From contig NZ_JBLEOY010000002.1 of NCBI RefSeq assembly GCF_048541835.1, forward strand, positions 124,001 to 188,000: a DNA stretch of 64,000 nucleotides, given 5' to 3'. The translations under genes were made by a program, and so were the position numbers. Of the stretch, positions 51,334 through 59,392 are shown in pieces. The number at the start of each line of letters is the position of its first letter. The first letter of the stretch is position 1. The DNA comes from QIJE01 sp048541835 (GTDB taxonomy: Bacteria > SZUA-79 > Acidulodesulfobacterales > Acidulodesulfobacteraceae). The notes beneath the pieces are model-generated. The model was not told where the DNA came from and made no database searches. It saw nothing but the letters and a program-made list of their open reading frames with translations.

Positions 51334-52581
51334 TTGAATTGTAAAGATTTAAAGGATTTTGACGACGACATTTATAGTTTTATAGATGGAGAAATTAACA
51401 GGCAGAGGCATTCGATAGAACTTATAGCCTCCGAAAACTTTGTTTCTAAAGCGGTGATGCAGGCGCAGGGTTCTGTTCTAACCAATAAGTATGCCGAAGG
51501 ATATCCTAAAAAGAGGTATTACGGTGGATGCAATTACATAGACGGTGTTGAACAGATTGCGATAGACAGGGTTAAAAAAATATTTAAAGCGGAATATGCA
51601 AACGTCCAGCCTCATTCCGGTTCGCAGGCGAATATGGCCATTTTTTACGCCTTTTTAAAACCGGGGGATACCGTTCTTGGTATGGATTTATCGCACGGCG
51701 GTCATTTAACGCATGGAAGTTCCGTGAATTTTTCCGGAAAATATTTTAATATCATACCGTACGGCGTAAATAAATCTACGGAGACGATAGACTACGACAA
51801 GCTTAGAAAATTAGCATTAGATAATAAGCCAAAGATGATAATAGCGGGTGCCAGTGCTTATCCGAGAATTATAGATTTCAAAAAATTTAGGGATATTGCA
51901 GATGAAGCAGGGTGTTATCTTATGGTCGATATGGCACACATAGCAGGACTTGTGGCGGTGGGTCTACACCCAAGCCCCGTTCCGTTTGCCGATTTCGTTA
52001 CTACTACTACTCATAAAACTTTGAGGGGGCCAAGGGGAGGAGTTATTTTGGCTAAAGCCAAGTATGGAAAGGCTTTGAACTCCGCCATATTTCCGGGAAT
52101 TCAGGGAGGACCGCTTGAACATGTAATAGCTGCAAAGGCTGTTGCCTTTAAAGAGGCTTTAAGCGAGGAATTTAAAGATTATCAAAGGCAGGTTGTTTTT
52201 AATGCCGCCGCTCTTGCAAATACGCTTAAGAATAACGGATTATCATTAGTATCCGGTGGTACGGATAATCATCTTATGCTTATCGATTTCAGAAAATCAG
52301 AAATGACGGGTAAACAGGCGGAAGCGCTTTTGGACGAGGCGGGTATTACCGTCAATAAGAATAAAATTCCGTTTGACGAAAGATTGCCATTCGTGACAAG
52401 CGGGATAAGGATAGGAACTCCTGCCGTCACTACGAGAGGCATGAAAGAAGGAGAAATGGTAAAAATAGGCGAACTGATAGCCGAAATTATTCAAAATTCC
52501 GATAACGAAACGATTAAAAATAACGTAAAAAAAGAAGTTCAAATGTTATGCGATAGGTTTCCTCTTTATGAAAATATTTGA
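51334..52581 (+). CDS. glyA: Serine hydroxymethyltransferase
   Basis: PLP enzyme that makes glycine and methylene-THF from serine. The 415-residue protein has ELIASENFVSKAVMQAQGS, YPKKRYYGGCNYID, DMAHIAGLVA and the PLP Lys in TTTTHKTLRGPRGG. The start is TTG at 51334, after AGGT. Its C-terminus is followed by nrdR. Confidence 0.97.
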   Translation: MNCKDLKDFDDDIYSFIDGEINRQRHSIELIASENFVSKAVMQAQGSVLTNKYAEGYPKKRYYGGCNYIDGVEQIAIDRVKKIFKAEYANVQPHSGSQANMAIFYAFLKPGDTVLGMDLSHGGHLTHGSSVNFSGKYFNIIPYGVNKSTETIDYDKLRKLALDNKPKMIIAGASAYPRIIDFKKFRDIADEAGCYLMVDMAHIAGLVAVGLHPSPVPFADFVTTTTHKTLRGPRGGVILAKAKYGKALNSAIFPGIQGGPLEHVIAAKAVAFKEALSEEFKDYQRQVVFNAAALANTLKNNGLSLVSGGTDNHLMLIDFRKSEMTGKQAEALLDEAGITVNKNKIPFDERLPFVTSGIRIGTPAVTTRGMKEGEMVKIGELIAEIIQNSDNETIKNNVKKEVQMLCDRFPLYENI

Positions 52582-52605
52582 ACTATTTTATATTTTGTAT
52601 TGCAT

Positions 52606-53064
52606 ATGAGGTGTCCATTCTGTTCCAACGATAACGACAAGGTTATTGATTCAAGAGTGTCTAAGGACGGTAAATCGACAAGACGGAAAAGGATGTGCAA
52701 TGTTTGTGGCAATAGGTTTTCTACGGTAGAAACAGTCGTTGTTTTATCTCCCTTAATAGTTAAAAAGGATGGAAGAAGGGAGTCGTTTGACAGGCAGAAA
52801 ATATTAAACGGCATTATAAAGGCTTGCGAAAAGAGACCTGTTCCATATTACGGTATCGAAGAAATGGTGCAATCCGTCGAGAGATGGATTGACGAAATAA
52901 ATTTGAAGGAAATAAAGAGCGAAGATATAGGAAAATTTGTTCTTAACAAATTGAAAAGCCTTGATGCAATAAGCTATATCCGCTTCGCCTCTGTCTATCT
53001 CTCCTTTAAAGATATAAATGAACTTTACGAAAATGTCTCCGAACTCATCAGAAAGCAGTCTTAA
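52606..53064 (+). CDS. nrdR: Transcriptional repressor NrdR
   Basis: Zinc-ribbon/ATP-cone repressor of ribonucleotide reductase genes. The 152-residue protein starts MRCPFC; the zinc ribbon is CPFC...CNVC, and the ATP-cone (about 48-138) has VKKDGRRESFDRQKILNGI. The TTG at 52600 is a possible but less likely start. Its 3' end overlaps ribD. Confidence 0.95.
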   Translation: MRCPFCSNDNDKVIDSRVSKDGKSTRRKRMCNVCGNRFSTVETVVVLSPLIVKKDGRRESFDRQKILNGIIKACEKRPVPYYGIEEMVQSVERWIDEINLKEIKSEDIGKFVLNKLKSLDAISYIRFASVYLSFKDINELYENVSELIRKQS

Positions 53065-54214
53065 CGGCGAAAGTAAAAGTATAGACAAGTATTTTATTGC
53101 TAAGGCACTGAGTCTTGCAAAAAAAGCCCATGGGTTAACGTCTCCTAATCCCCTCGTAGGTGCCGTCGTAGTTAAAGATGGGACAATTATAGGAGCCGGA
53201 TATCATAAAAAAGCGGGGTTGCCCCATGCCGAAATATCGGCGTTAAAAAAAGCGGGTTCAAATGCGAGGGGTGCTACGCTGTACGTAAATTTGGAACCGT
53301 GTAGCCACTTCGGCAAAACACCCCCATGTATTTATAAAATTAAAGAATGCGGAATAAAAAGGGTAGTTGCGGCGATTAGCGATCCGAATCCCTTGGTATC
53401 GGGAAAAGGCTTAGATTATTTGCACAATAATGGCATTGAGACGGTTTGCGGAGTTTTAGAGGAAAAAGCCAAAAAACTCAACGAGGTTTTTTTAAAATAT
53501 ATAGCGAGTGGTTCCCCCTTTGTCACTATCAAAGAGGCATTGACCTTAGACGGTAAAATCGGATATAGAAACGATAAGGGTAAATCTTATATTTCGTCGG
53601 AAAAATCGCTTGAATATACTCATGGCTTAAGATTTCTCAATGATGGGATAATGGTTTCCGCAAAAACCGTAATAAAAGATGACCCTATGTTGGACATTCG
53701 TTTAAATAGAAGGGGTATAAAAAATAAGCTTTTAAATAAAAGGTATACTAAAATAATATTAGATGCGGATTTATCCATACCTTTAAATTCAAGAATTTTT
53801 GATACATACGGCGATATTTTAATATTTGCTTCTATTGAATACGATAAAGAAAAGAGCGTAAAAAGATTGCTTTTAAAAGAAAAAGGTGCAATTATATGCG
53901 ATGTATATTATAATAGCACAAGTATAGAGGGCAAAAGATTCTTAAATTTACGAGAAGTCTTTAAAAGATGCGGCGAGCTTAAAATAACGAGCATCTTTGT
54001 AGAAGCGGGGCCGATTCTTTTTAATTCTTTAATTCGCGAAAAACTTTTCGATAAGCTGGTAATTAATATGATGCCGTATATTTTGGGATACGAAAAGGGT
54101 CTCGGTTTGTTTGAATCTTTATCTTTAAGAGATAAAGATATGTTGAAATTTAAAGATTTAAGCGTTAAGAATATAAACGACGAACTGTTTTTATCTTATT
54201 ATCCTGAAGTGTAA
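53033..54214 (+). CDS. ribD: Bifunctional riboflavin deaminase/reductase
   Basis: Second and third steps of riboflavin synthesis. N-terminal deaminase with HAEISALKKAG and the zinc Cys in NLEPCSHFGKTPPC, then a reductase domain (from about 170) with VTIKEALTLDGKIG and FVEAGPILFNSLI. The ORF opens at 53018 and a second ATG lies at 53033; both overlap nrdR in another frame, so the start is uncertain. The strict AGGxT-type glycines of the reductase are degenerate (VEAGP), though this varies in the family. Confidence 0.9.
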   Translation: MSPNSSESSLNGESKSIDKYFIAKALSLAKKAHGLTSPNPLVGAVVVKDGTIIGAGYHKKAGLPHAEISALKKAGSNARGATLYVNLEPCSHFGKTPPCIYKIKECGIKRVVAAISDPNPLVSGKGLDYLHNNGIETVCGVLEEKAKKLNEVFLKYIASGSPFVTIKEALTLDGKIGYRNDKGKSYISSEKSLEYTHGLRFLNDGIMVSAKTVIKDDPMLDIRLNRRGIKNKLLNKRYTKIILDADLSIPLNSRIFDTYGDILIFASIEYDKEKSVKRLLLKEKGAIICDVYYNSTSIEGKRFLNLREVFKRCGELKITSIFVEAGPILFNSLIREKLFDKLVINMMPYILGYEKGLGLFESLSLRDKDMLKFKDLSVKNINDELFLSYYPEV

Positions 54215-54242
54215 ATAAATTGAATCATAATTTTCATTGCTT

Positions 54243-54911
54243 ATGTTTAGCGGCATAATAAAAGAAAAGGGGACCGTTAAATTTATAAATAACGGTGTTC
54301 TATCGATAGTCGCCGAAATTGCGGGAAAAAATGCATATATCGGGCAAAGCATAGCCGTGAACGGCTTATGTCTTACCGTAAAAAAAATTAATTACCCCGT
54401 TTTGTTCTTTGACTTTACGCCGGAGACTTATCGTTCTTCTGCTCTAAAATATTTAAGAATAAGTGAAAAAGTCAATATAGAATCGGCTCTTTCCGTCGGT
54501 TCCGATATATCGGGGCATTTCGTGCTTGGGCATGTAGACGGAATAGGCAGAATAGTCGTTAAAAAACGGGTTGGTAATTCTATCGTAGTGGGTATAAAAA
54601 TAGTTGATTCTATAGACGGAGATATTGACAAATATATAATAAAAAAGGGTTCTATCAGTGTTGACGGTATAAGTTTAACCGTAAATGAGCTTAAAGGGGA
54701 TATATTTTTTGTAAGCGTAATTCCATTGACCTATGACGAGACAAATCTGAAATTTAAGGCAATCTATGATTATGTAAATCTTGAATCCGACATAATCGAA
54801 AAGACGGTTGCTATACGCATGAACGATAAAGCGGGTCTATATAGTAATAAAGGAGAGAAAATCAAAGGTAGTTTAACTTATGAATTTTTAGTGGAAAATG
54901 GTTTTAAATAG
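54243..54911 (+). CDS. ribE: Riboflavin synthase alpha subunit
   Basis: Dismutates two lumazines to riboflavin. The 222-residue protein has two lumazine-binding repeats: MFSGIIKEKGTV, VNGLCLTVKK in the first and GHFVLGHVDGIGRI with SVDGISLTVNEL in the second. The ORF opens at the TTG 54237, but the family starts MFSGII, i.e. the ATG at 54243. Confidence 0.94.
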   Translation: MFSGIIKEKGTVKFINNGVLSIVAEIAGKNAYIGQSIAVNGLCLTVKKINYPVLFFDFTPETYRSSALKYLRISEKVNIESALSVGSDISGHFVLGHVDGIGRIVVKKRVGNSIVVGIKIVDSIDGDIDKYIIKKGSISVDGISLTVNELKGDIFFVSVIPLTYDETNLKFKAIYDYVNLESDIIEKTVAIRMNDKAGLYSNKGEKIKGSLTYEFLVENGFK

Positions 54912-54951
54912 CATAAAGATAAAAAAATAATTTAAGAAGGTGAAAAATATT

Positions 54952-56154
54952 ATGTACTTAGCAACGGTAGAAGAAGCTGCAAATGATATAAAAAACGGCA
55001 AGGCGATAATCCTTGTCGATGACGAGGACAGAGAAAACGAAGGGGATTTGGTTGTCGCCGCAGAGCATGTAACACCGGAAATAATCAATTTTATGACAAA
55101 ATACGCAAGGGGATTGATTTGTTTAACGTTAACCGAGGAAAAAGCCGATAGTTTGGACTTGCCGCCTATGGTTGCAAATAACGAGTCTAAGTTTACTACG
55201 GCGTTTACCGTATCCATTGAAGCAAAAGAGGGCGTTACCACGGGTATATCCGCTCATGACAGAGCAAAAACCATACTGACGGCAATAAAAGATGATGCTA
55301 CGCCGGATGATTTAGTCAGACCCGGACATATTTTTCCTTTGCGGGGAAAAACCGGCGGGGTCTTGACAAGAACGGGCCAGACCGAAGGTTCTATAGATAT
55401 AGCGCGAATCAGCGGATTAAAACCGTACGGAGTTATATGCGAAATCATGAAGGACGACGGAACCATGGCAAGAATGCCCGATTTAATAGAATTTTCAAAA
55501 AAATTCAATGTAAAAATATTAACTGTTAAGGATTTAATAAACTATAGGCTTAAGCATGAAAAACATGTCAAAAGGCTTGTGGAGTCAGTAATCCCTACGG
55601 AATTCGGTAAGTTTAAGATTATGGTATATTCCAACGATATTGATTTTGAAGAGCATGTAGCTATCGTAAAAGGAGAAATCAACAGCGAGGAACCGATTCT
55701 TGTCAGGGTCCATTCTCAGTGTCTTACCGGAGATACATTCGGTTCTATAAGGTGCGATTGCGGAAATCAGCTAAGGACTGCCATGTTAATGATAGATAAA
55801 GAAGGCAAGGGTGTTATCCTTTATTTAATGCAGGAAGGCAGGGGCATAGGGCTTGTAAATAAATTAAAAGCATATAATCTTCAGGACGAAGGGTATGATA
55901 CGGTTGAAGCGAATGAAAAACTGGGATTTAGGGCGGATTTAAGAGAATATGGAGTCGGAGCTCAGATCCTGGTAGATTTGGGTGTAGGTAAAATGCGTCT
56001 TATGACCAATAATCCAAAAAAAATAATCGGGCTTGAAGGTTACGGGCTTAGCGTAGTAGAGAGGGTTCCGATAGAGATATGTCCGAATGAAATCAATAAG
56101 CACTACCTTAAAACTAAAAAAGAAAAATTGGGCCATATACTAAAGATAAAATAG
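54952..56154 (+). CDS. ribBA: Bifunctional DHBP synthase / GTP cyclohydrolase II
   Basis: First steps of both riboflavin branches. The N-terminal DHBP synthase (about 1-200) has DDEDRENEGDLVVAAEHV and RPGHIFPLRGKTGGV, but the metal-binding RxGHTEA motif reads RTGQTEG, with Gln143 in place of His. GTP cyclohydrolase II follows with VHSQCLTGDTFGSIRCDCGNQL (zinc Cys) and MQEGRGIGLVNKLKAYNLQDEGYDT. AAGAAGGTG fits the ATG at 54952; the ORF opens at 54940. Confidence 0.92.
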   Translation: MYLATVEEAANDIKNGKAIILVDDEDRENEGDLVVAAEHVTPEIINFMTKYARGLICLTLTEEKADSLDLPPMVANNESKFTTAFTVSIEAKEGVTTGISAHDRAKTILTAIKDDATPDDLVRPGHIFPLRGKTGGVLTRTGQTEGSIDIARISGLKPYGVICEIMKDDGTMARMPDLIEFSKKFNVKILTVKDLINYRLKHEKHVKRLVESVIPTEFGKFKIMVYSNDIDFEEHVAIVKGEINSEEPILVRVHSQCLTGDTFGSIRCDCGNQLRTAMLMIDKEGKGVILYLMQEGRGIGLVNKLKAYNLQDEGYDTVEANEKLGFRADLREYGVGAQILVDLGVGKMRLMTNNPKKIIGLEGYGLSVVERVPIEICPNEINKHYLKTKKEKLGHILKIK

Positions 56155-56181
56155 TAAAATTAAATTAGTAGGGGTATAAAG

Positions 56182-56661
56182 ATGAACAATTTTCATTTAG
56201 TAGAGGGCGAACTTAAAGCTGCAGGTTTTAAATTCGGTATCGTCATATCAAGGTTTAATGATTTTATTAACGGCAAGCTTTTAGATGGTGCGTTAGATTT
56301 TTTAAAAAGAGCCGGCGCAAACGAGGACGACATATCGGTCATTAAAGTTCCTGGTGCATTTGAGCTTCCTATGGCTGTAAAGATGCTGCTGGATACGAAA
56401 AGATTTGATGCGGCGATTTGCCTTGGAACGCTTATAAGGGGTGAAACTACACATTTTGACCTTCTTTCTGCGCAGGTTACTAAATTAATATCGGAGCTTT
56501 CTATTCATTATAATATACCGGTAAGTTATGGAATTATAACGGCAGAATCTATTGAGCAGGCGATATCAAGGGCAGGTACGAAGATGGGAAACAAGGGTTT
56601 TGACGCCGCAATGTCCGCCGTTGAAATGGCAAACCTTTACGTAAAAATCAGAAATGTTTAA
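56182..56661 (+). CDS. ribH: Lumazine synthase
   Basis: Forms the lumazine ring from the DHBP and pyrimidine precursors, as an icosahedral or pentameric enzyme. The 159-residue protein has FGIVISRFNDFI, VPGAFELPMAV and GTLIRGETTHFDLLSAQV with the catalytic His, and the PVSYGIITAES loop. It follows ribBA by 27 bases. Confidence 0.95.
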   Translation: MNNFHLVEGELKAAGFKFGIVISRFNDFINGKLLDGALDFLKRAGANEDDISVIKVPGAFELPMAVKMLLDTKRFDAAICLGTLIRGETTHFDLLSAQVTKLISELSIHYNIPVSYGIITAESIEQAISRAGTKMGNKGFDAAMSAVEMANLYVKIRNV

Positions 56662-56699
56662 ATATGAGAAATATACGGAGTTTAGGTTAACCTAATTTT

Positions 56700-57161
56700 A
56701 TGACTAAAAGAAGAAAGGCGAGGGAGCTTGCTTTGCAGTTTTTATATGAGACGGATGGAGATATAAGCGATTTAGATTATAAAATGAGGAGTTTTTATAA
56801 TTGTTTTGCTTCAGAGAGTCTTATGAGAGACGGGTTTGTAAAATCTAAAGAGAGTTTGAGCGGCGAAAAAGACATGGAACAGATCTTCGGCTTTTTCTCC
56901 GATATTTCACGCGGCTCATTATCTAATTTGGATAGAATAAATGATATTATTAAGGTTGTATCTAAAAACTGGACGATAGATAGGATGTCTCGTGTAGATA
57001 GGAATATTCTCAGAATGTCCGTTTATGAGATTTTGTTCCATCCGGAAATTCCTAATAATGTAATTATTAACGAAGCTATAGAAATAGCAAAAAAATTTGG
57101 GAACGATGAGTCGCCCTCTTTTATCAATGGTATTTTAGATGCGGCAATCAAGGTTGTTTAA
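56700..57161 (+). CDS. nusB: Transcription antitermination factor NusB
   Basis: RNA-binding antitermination protein for rRNA transcription. The 153-residue protein has RRKARELALQFLYETDG, VDRNILRMSVYEILFHPEIPNNVIINEAIEIAKKFG, and SPSFINGILDAAIK. The gene leads into the selenocysteine gene at 57186 (24-base gap). Confidence 0.95.
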   Translation: MTKRRKARELALQFLYETDGDISDLDYKMRSFYNCFASESLMRDGFVKSKESLSGEKDMEQIFGFFSDISRGSLSNLDRINDIIKVVSKNWTIDRMSRVDRNILRMSVYEILFHPEIPNNVIINEAIEIAKKFGNDESPSFINGILDAAIKVV

Positions 57162-57185
57162 ACGAATAATCGTAAGGAGTTTAAA

Positions 57186-57452
57186 ATGGAGACAGGGTCG
57201 GTTTTAAATTGCAGAACCGCTACTCTCGATATAAGAGGCCTTTGCTGAGGACCACCGGTATGGGCGGTCGTCCGTAAGCTTAAAGGATTAAATCAAGGCG
57301 ACGTTTTAACGGTTGTTTCGGATAAGGATTCTTTGTTAAACGATATTCCTGCATTATGTTCGCTTGTTAACGTGAGATTAATAGACGTTATCGAGTTAAA
57401 AGACCTTTACATATTTTTCATTAAAAATAAGAAATGGGAGGAAATACTTTGA
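57186..57452 (+). CDS. Selenocysteine-containing TusA-family sulfur carrier
   Basis: An 88-residue TusA-fold protein read through one in-frame TGA (57246-57248, codon 21), which ordinary gene finders would take as a stop. LDIRGLC-U-GPPVWAVVRKLKGLNQGDVLTVVSD aligns with the TusA pattern LDxxGLxCPGPI: the TGA falls exactly on the catalytic Cys, preceded by Cys20. A second strand and helix and a third strand (DLYIFFIKN) complete the fold. AAGGAG (57174-57179) is 6 bases before the ATG. A SECIS-like hairpin follows the TGA. The stop overlaps the rph TTG. Probable role: selenium-based sulfur or selenium relay. Sec decoding genes are not in this window. Confidence 0.85.
57249..57273 (+). promoter_or_regulatory. 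Bacterial SECIS-like hairpin
   Basis: Directly after the TGA: GGAC, one C:C mismatch, ACC, a 9-base loop GGTATGGGC, GGT, mismatch, GTCC. The stem has 4 plus 3 pairs and the loop begins GG, the conserved feature read by SelB, 11 bases downstream of the TGA end. This matches the known geometry of bacterial SECIS elements within the coding region. Confidence 0.75.
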
Positions 57453-58174
57453 CGAGGAAGAGAAATAGAATGTCCGATGAGCCCAGGAGTATGTCGATAA
57501 CTCCTGCATATATGAAATATGCGGAGGGGTCGTGTTTAATCGAGGTTGGGGATACAAGGGTTATCTGTACCGCATCCGTCGATTATAAGGTGCCCCCCTT
57601 CCTTAAAGATAAAGGAGAGGGATGGTTGACTGCCGAATACTCCATGCTTCCCCGGTCCGTGCGAAACAGAATACCGAGGGATTCGACAAAGGGAAAGGTT
57701 AACGGAAGGGCGCAGGAAATACAGAGACTAATAGGCAGGTCGCTAAGATCTGCTGCTAATTTTTCTGATTTTCCTAACATAACCGTAGTAATTGATTGCG
57801 ACGTTATAAGCGCCGATGGCGGAACGAGAACGGCTTCAATAACCGGGTCATATGTTGCGGCTTATCTGGCGTTTTTAAATCTTATTAAAAAGGGTGAGAT
57901 CGAAAAGATGCCCTTTTACGACTCCGTTGCCGCCGTTAGTATAGGCATAGTAAACGGAGAAATCTTGCTTGACCTTGATTATTCGGAGGACTCCGTTGCC
58001 GAATTGGATTTTAATTTTGTCTTAACGGGTTTAGGAAAGATAATAGAAATACAGGGGTGTGCGGAAAAGACTCCGATTCAATTTGATGTATTAACTAAGC
58101 TTTACGATATCTCTAAGACTGCCGTATCAAAAATCACGAGTCTGCAAAACGAGACAATTAACGGTATAACGTAA
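57449..58174 (+). CDS. rph: Ribonuclease PH
   Basis: Phosphorolytic 3' exonuclease that trims tRNA. The 241-residue protein has GDTRVICTASVDYKVPPFLKDKGEGWLTAEYSMLPR, the substrate Arg in GRAQEIQRLIGRSLR, and VDCDVISADGGTRTASITGSYVA. The ORF opens at ATG 57434 inside the upstream gene, but GGGAGG at 57436-57441 fits the TTG at 57449, which overlaps the upstream stop as TTGA and suggests coupling. Confidence 0.94.
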   Translation: MTRKRNRMSDEPRSMSITPAYMKYAEGSCLIEVGDTRVICTASVDYKVPPFLKDKGEGWLTAEYSMLPRSVRNRIPRDSTKGKVNGRAQEIQRLIGRSLRSAANFSDFPNITVVIDCDVISADGGTRTASITGSYVAAYLAFLNLIKKGEIEKMPFYDSVAAVSIGIVNGEILLDLDYSEDSVAELDFNFVLTGLGKIIEIQGCAEKTPIQFDVLTKLYDISKTAVSKITSLQNETINGIT

Positions 58175-58176
58175 TT

Positions 58177-58626
58177 TTAAGGAATAAACGGCAAGCCATC
58201 ATTATTTCTCGCAGACGTATATAGCGTAACGAATTGAGCTGTGCCGTTAATAAAATATTCCGTTTGCGAACCAAAGAGTTTTCCTTCACGAAAATTGAAC
58301 TCTAAAAAAGGATTGCGGTTTACCCAGTAAATAGTTTGTGTTCCGTGGAGAGAACCGTTAATGTAATTTAGCTCGAAATGTTTGTTCCCGTTTTTAAACC
58401 ATCCCTCCGATTTTCCGTTTAATCTACCGTCTAAATTAAGCCTGTATATCGACTTTATTTTAGTTCTTTCTTTGTCATAATAATTTATAATCTCTTTTGT
58501 TCCAGCGGTATAATTAACGTTTACAGAGATAAAAGCAGAGGCGTCGGAATTAGTTAAGGAGTTGATATTGAACATCGCATAGCCCGCCGTTTTTTTGGAT
58601 TTTTTTAGTCTGATATATTCGCACAT
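58177..58626 (-). CDS. MORN-repeat-like protein
   Basis: A 149-residue protein on the opposite strand of the core operon. Repeats of the form LDGRLNGKSEGWFKNGNKHFELNYINGSLHGTQTIYW and EGKLFGSQTEYFINGTAQF are MORN-variant (YwqK-like) repeats of about 20 residues. Function unknown. TTGACA (58654-58649, minus), 18 bases, TATAAT (58630-58625) is a good promoter, but its -10 overlaps the annotated ATG, so translation may begin further down, for example at the ATG at 58575. Confidence 0.6.
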   Translation of the reverse strand: MCEYIRLKKSKKTAGYAMFNINSLTNSDASAFISVNVNYTAGTKEIINYYDKERTKIKSIYRLNLDGRLNGKSEGWFKNGNKHFELNYINGSLHGTQTIYWVNRNPFLEFNFREGKLFGSQTEYFINGTAQFVTLYTSARNNDGLPFIP

Positions 58627-58706
58627 TATAACTTTCTCAGCACAAAATTGTCAAGAAGTATAGGACAAGAAGCATTTCCGACTTAAATTTGCGGGTCAAA
58701 ATATAA

Positions 58707-58717
58707 TGTGATATAAT
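58707..58717 (+). promoter_or_regulatory. Extended -10 promoter TGTGATATAAT of rdgB
   Basis: TATAAT at 58712-58717 with the TGTGA extension and TTGCGG 17 bases further upstream. It ends 6 bases before the rdgB ATG, so the transcript start would be close to the start codon. Confidence 0.6.
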
Positions 58718-58723
58718 TTTTTG

Positions 58724-59392
58724 ATGGTTGATATATTGATAGCTACTGGAAATTCGCATAAATTTCGAGAAATTAAATCTATAATGGGTGATTTCGCAGA
58801 ATTAAACATTGTCTGCCTGGATAAGAGTTTTCAGATAGAAATAGTCGAGGACGGGGAGACCTACGAAGAGAACGCTAAAATTAAAACGGAAGGCTATATA
58901 AAATTTTTAGATGAAAACCCAGGATTGAAGTCGGAACTTAATTTGAGTTATATAGTAAGCGAGGATTCAGGGTTAGAAGTAGACTGTTTAAATGGAACCC
59001 CGGGTATTTTTACGGCAAGATATGCCGGAGAGAACGCTTCAGACACCGATAATATCAATGCATTGCTTAATGCAATAAAATCTAAAAAAAATTGTATGCA
59101 AAATAGGCATGCTAAATTTGTTTGTTTAACTTGTATGTACGATGTAAAAAAACATTCATTTCACTATTTCAGGGGAGAACTAAACGGTTTAATAGATAAA
59201 GAAGTAAGCGGGGCAAAGGGTTTTGGTTACGACCCTATATTTTTTGTTCCCGAATTTAATAAAACCGTTGCGCAGATTGATGCTTCGGAAAAAAATAAAA
59301 TATCCCACAGGTCGATTGCCTTTAGGAGACTTGCGGAAACGATAAAAGAAAGCGGTCCAGCCTATGAATCAAAAACTTATAAAAGAATTTGA
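58724..59392 (+). CDS. rdgB: Non-canonical purine NTP pyrophosphatase
   Basis: Removes ITP, XTP and dITP from the nucleotide pool. The 222-residue protein has ILIATGNSHKFREIKSI, SEDSGLEVDCLNGTPGIFTARYAG and GAKGFGYDPIFFVPE. A TTG three bases upstream is possible but the ATG at 58724 is placed best. The last 29 bases overlap the next gene. Confidence 0.93.
   Translation: MVDILIATGNSHKFREIKSIMGDFAELNIVCLDKSFQIEIVEDGETYEENAKIKTEGYIKFLDENPGLKSELNLSYIVSEDSGLEVDCLNGTPGIFTARYAGENASDTDNINALLNAIKSKKNCMQNRHAKFVCLTCMYDVKKHSFHYFRGELNGLIDKEVSGAKGFGYDPIFFVPEFNKTVAQIDASEKNKISHRSIAFRRLAETIKESGPAYESKTYKRI

Noticed and set aside
57186..57248. Reading 57186-57452 as a pseudogene or a 20-codon peptide
   Set aside because: Only one interruption occurs, it is TGA at the catalytic Cys, the frame and fold are otherwise whole, and a SECIS-like hairpin follows.
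57434..57448. ATG at 57434 as the start of RNase PH
   Set aside because: It lies inside the GGGAGG ribosome site, which fits the TTG at 57449 and its overlap with the upstream stop.
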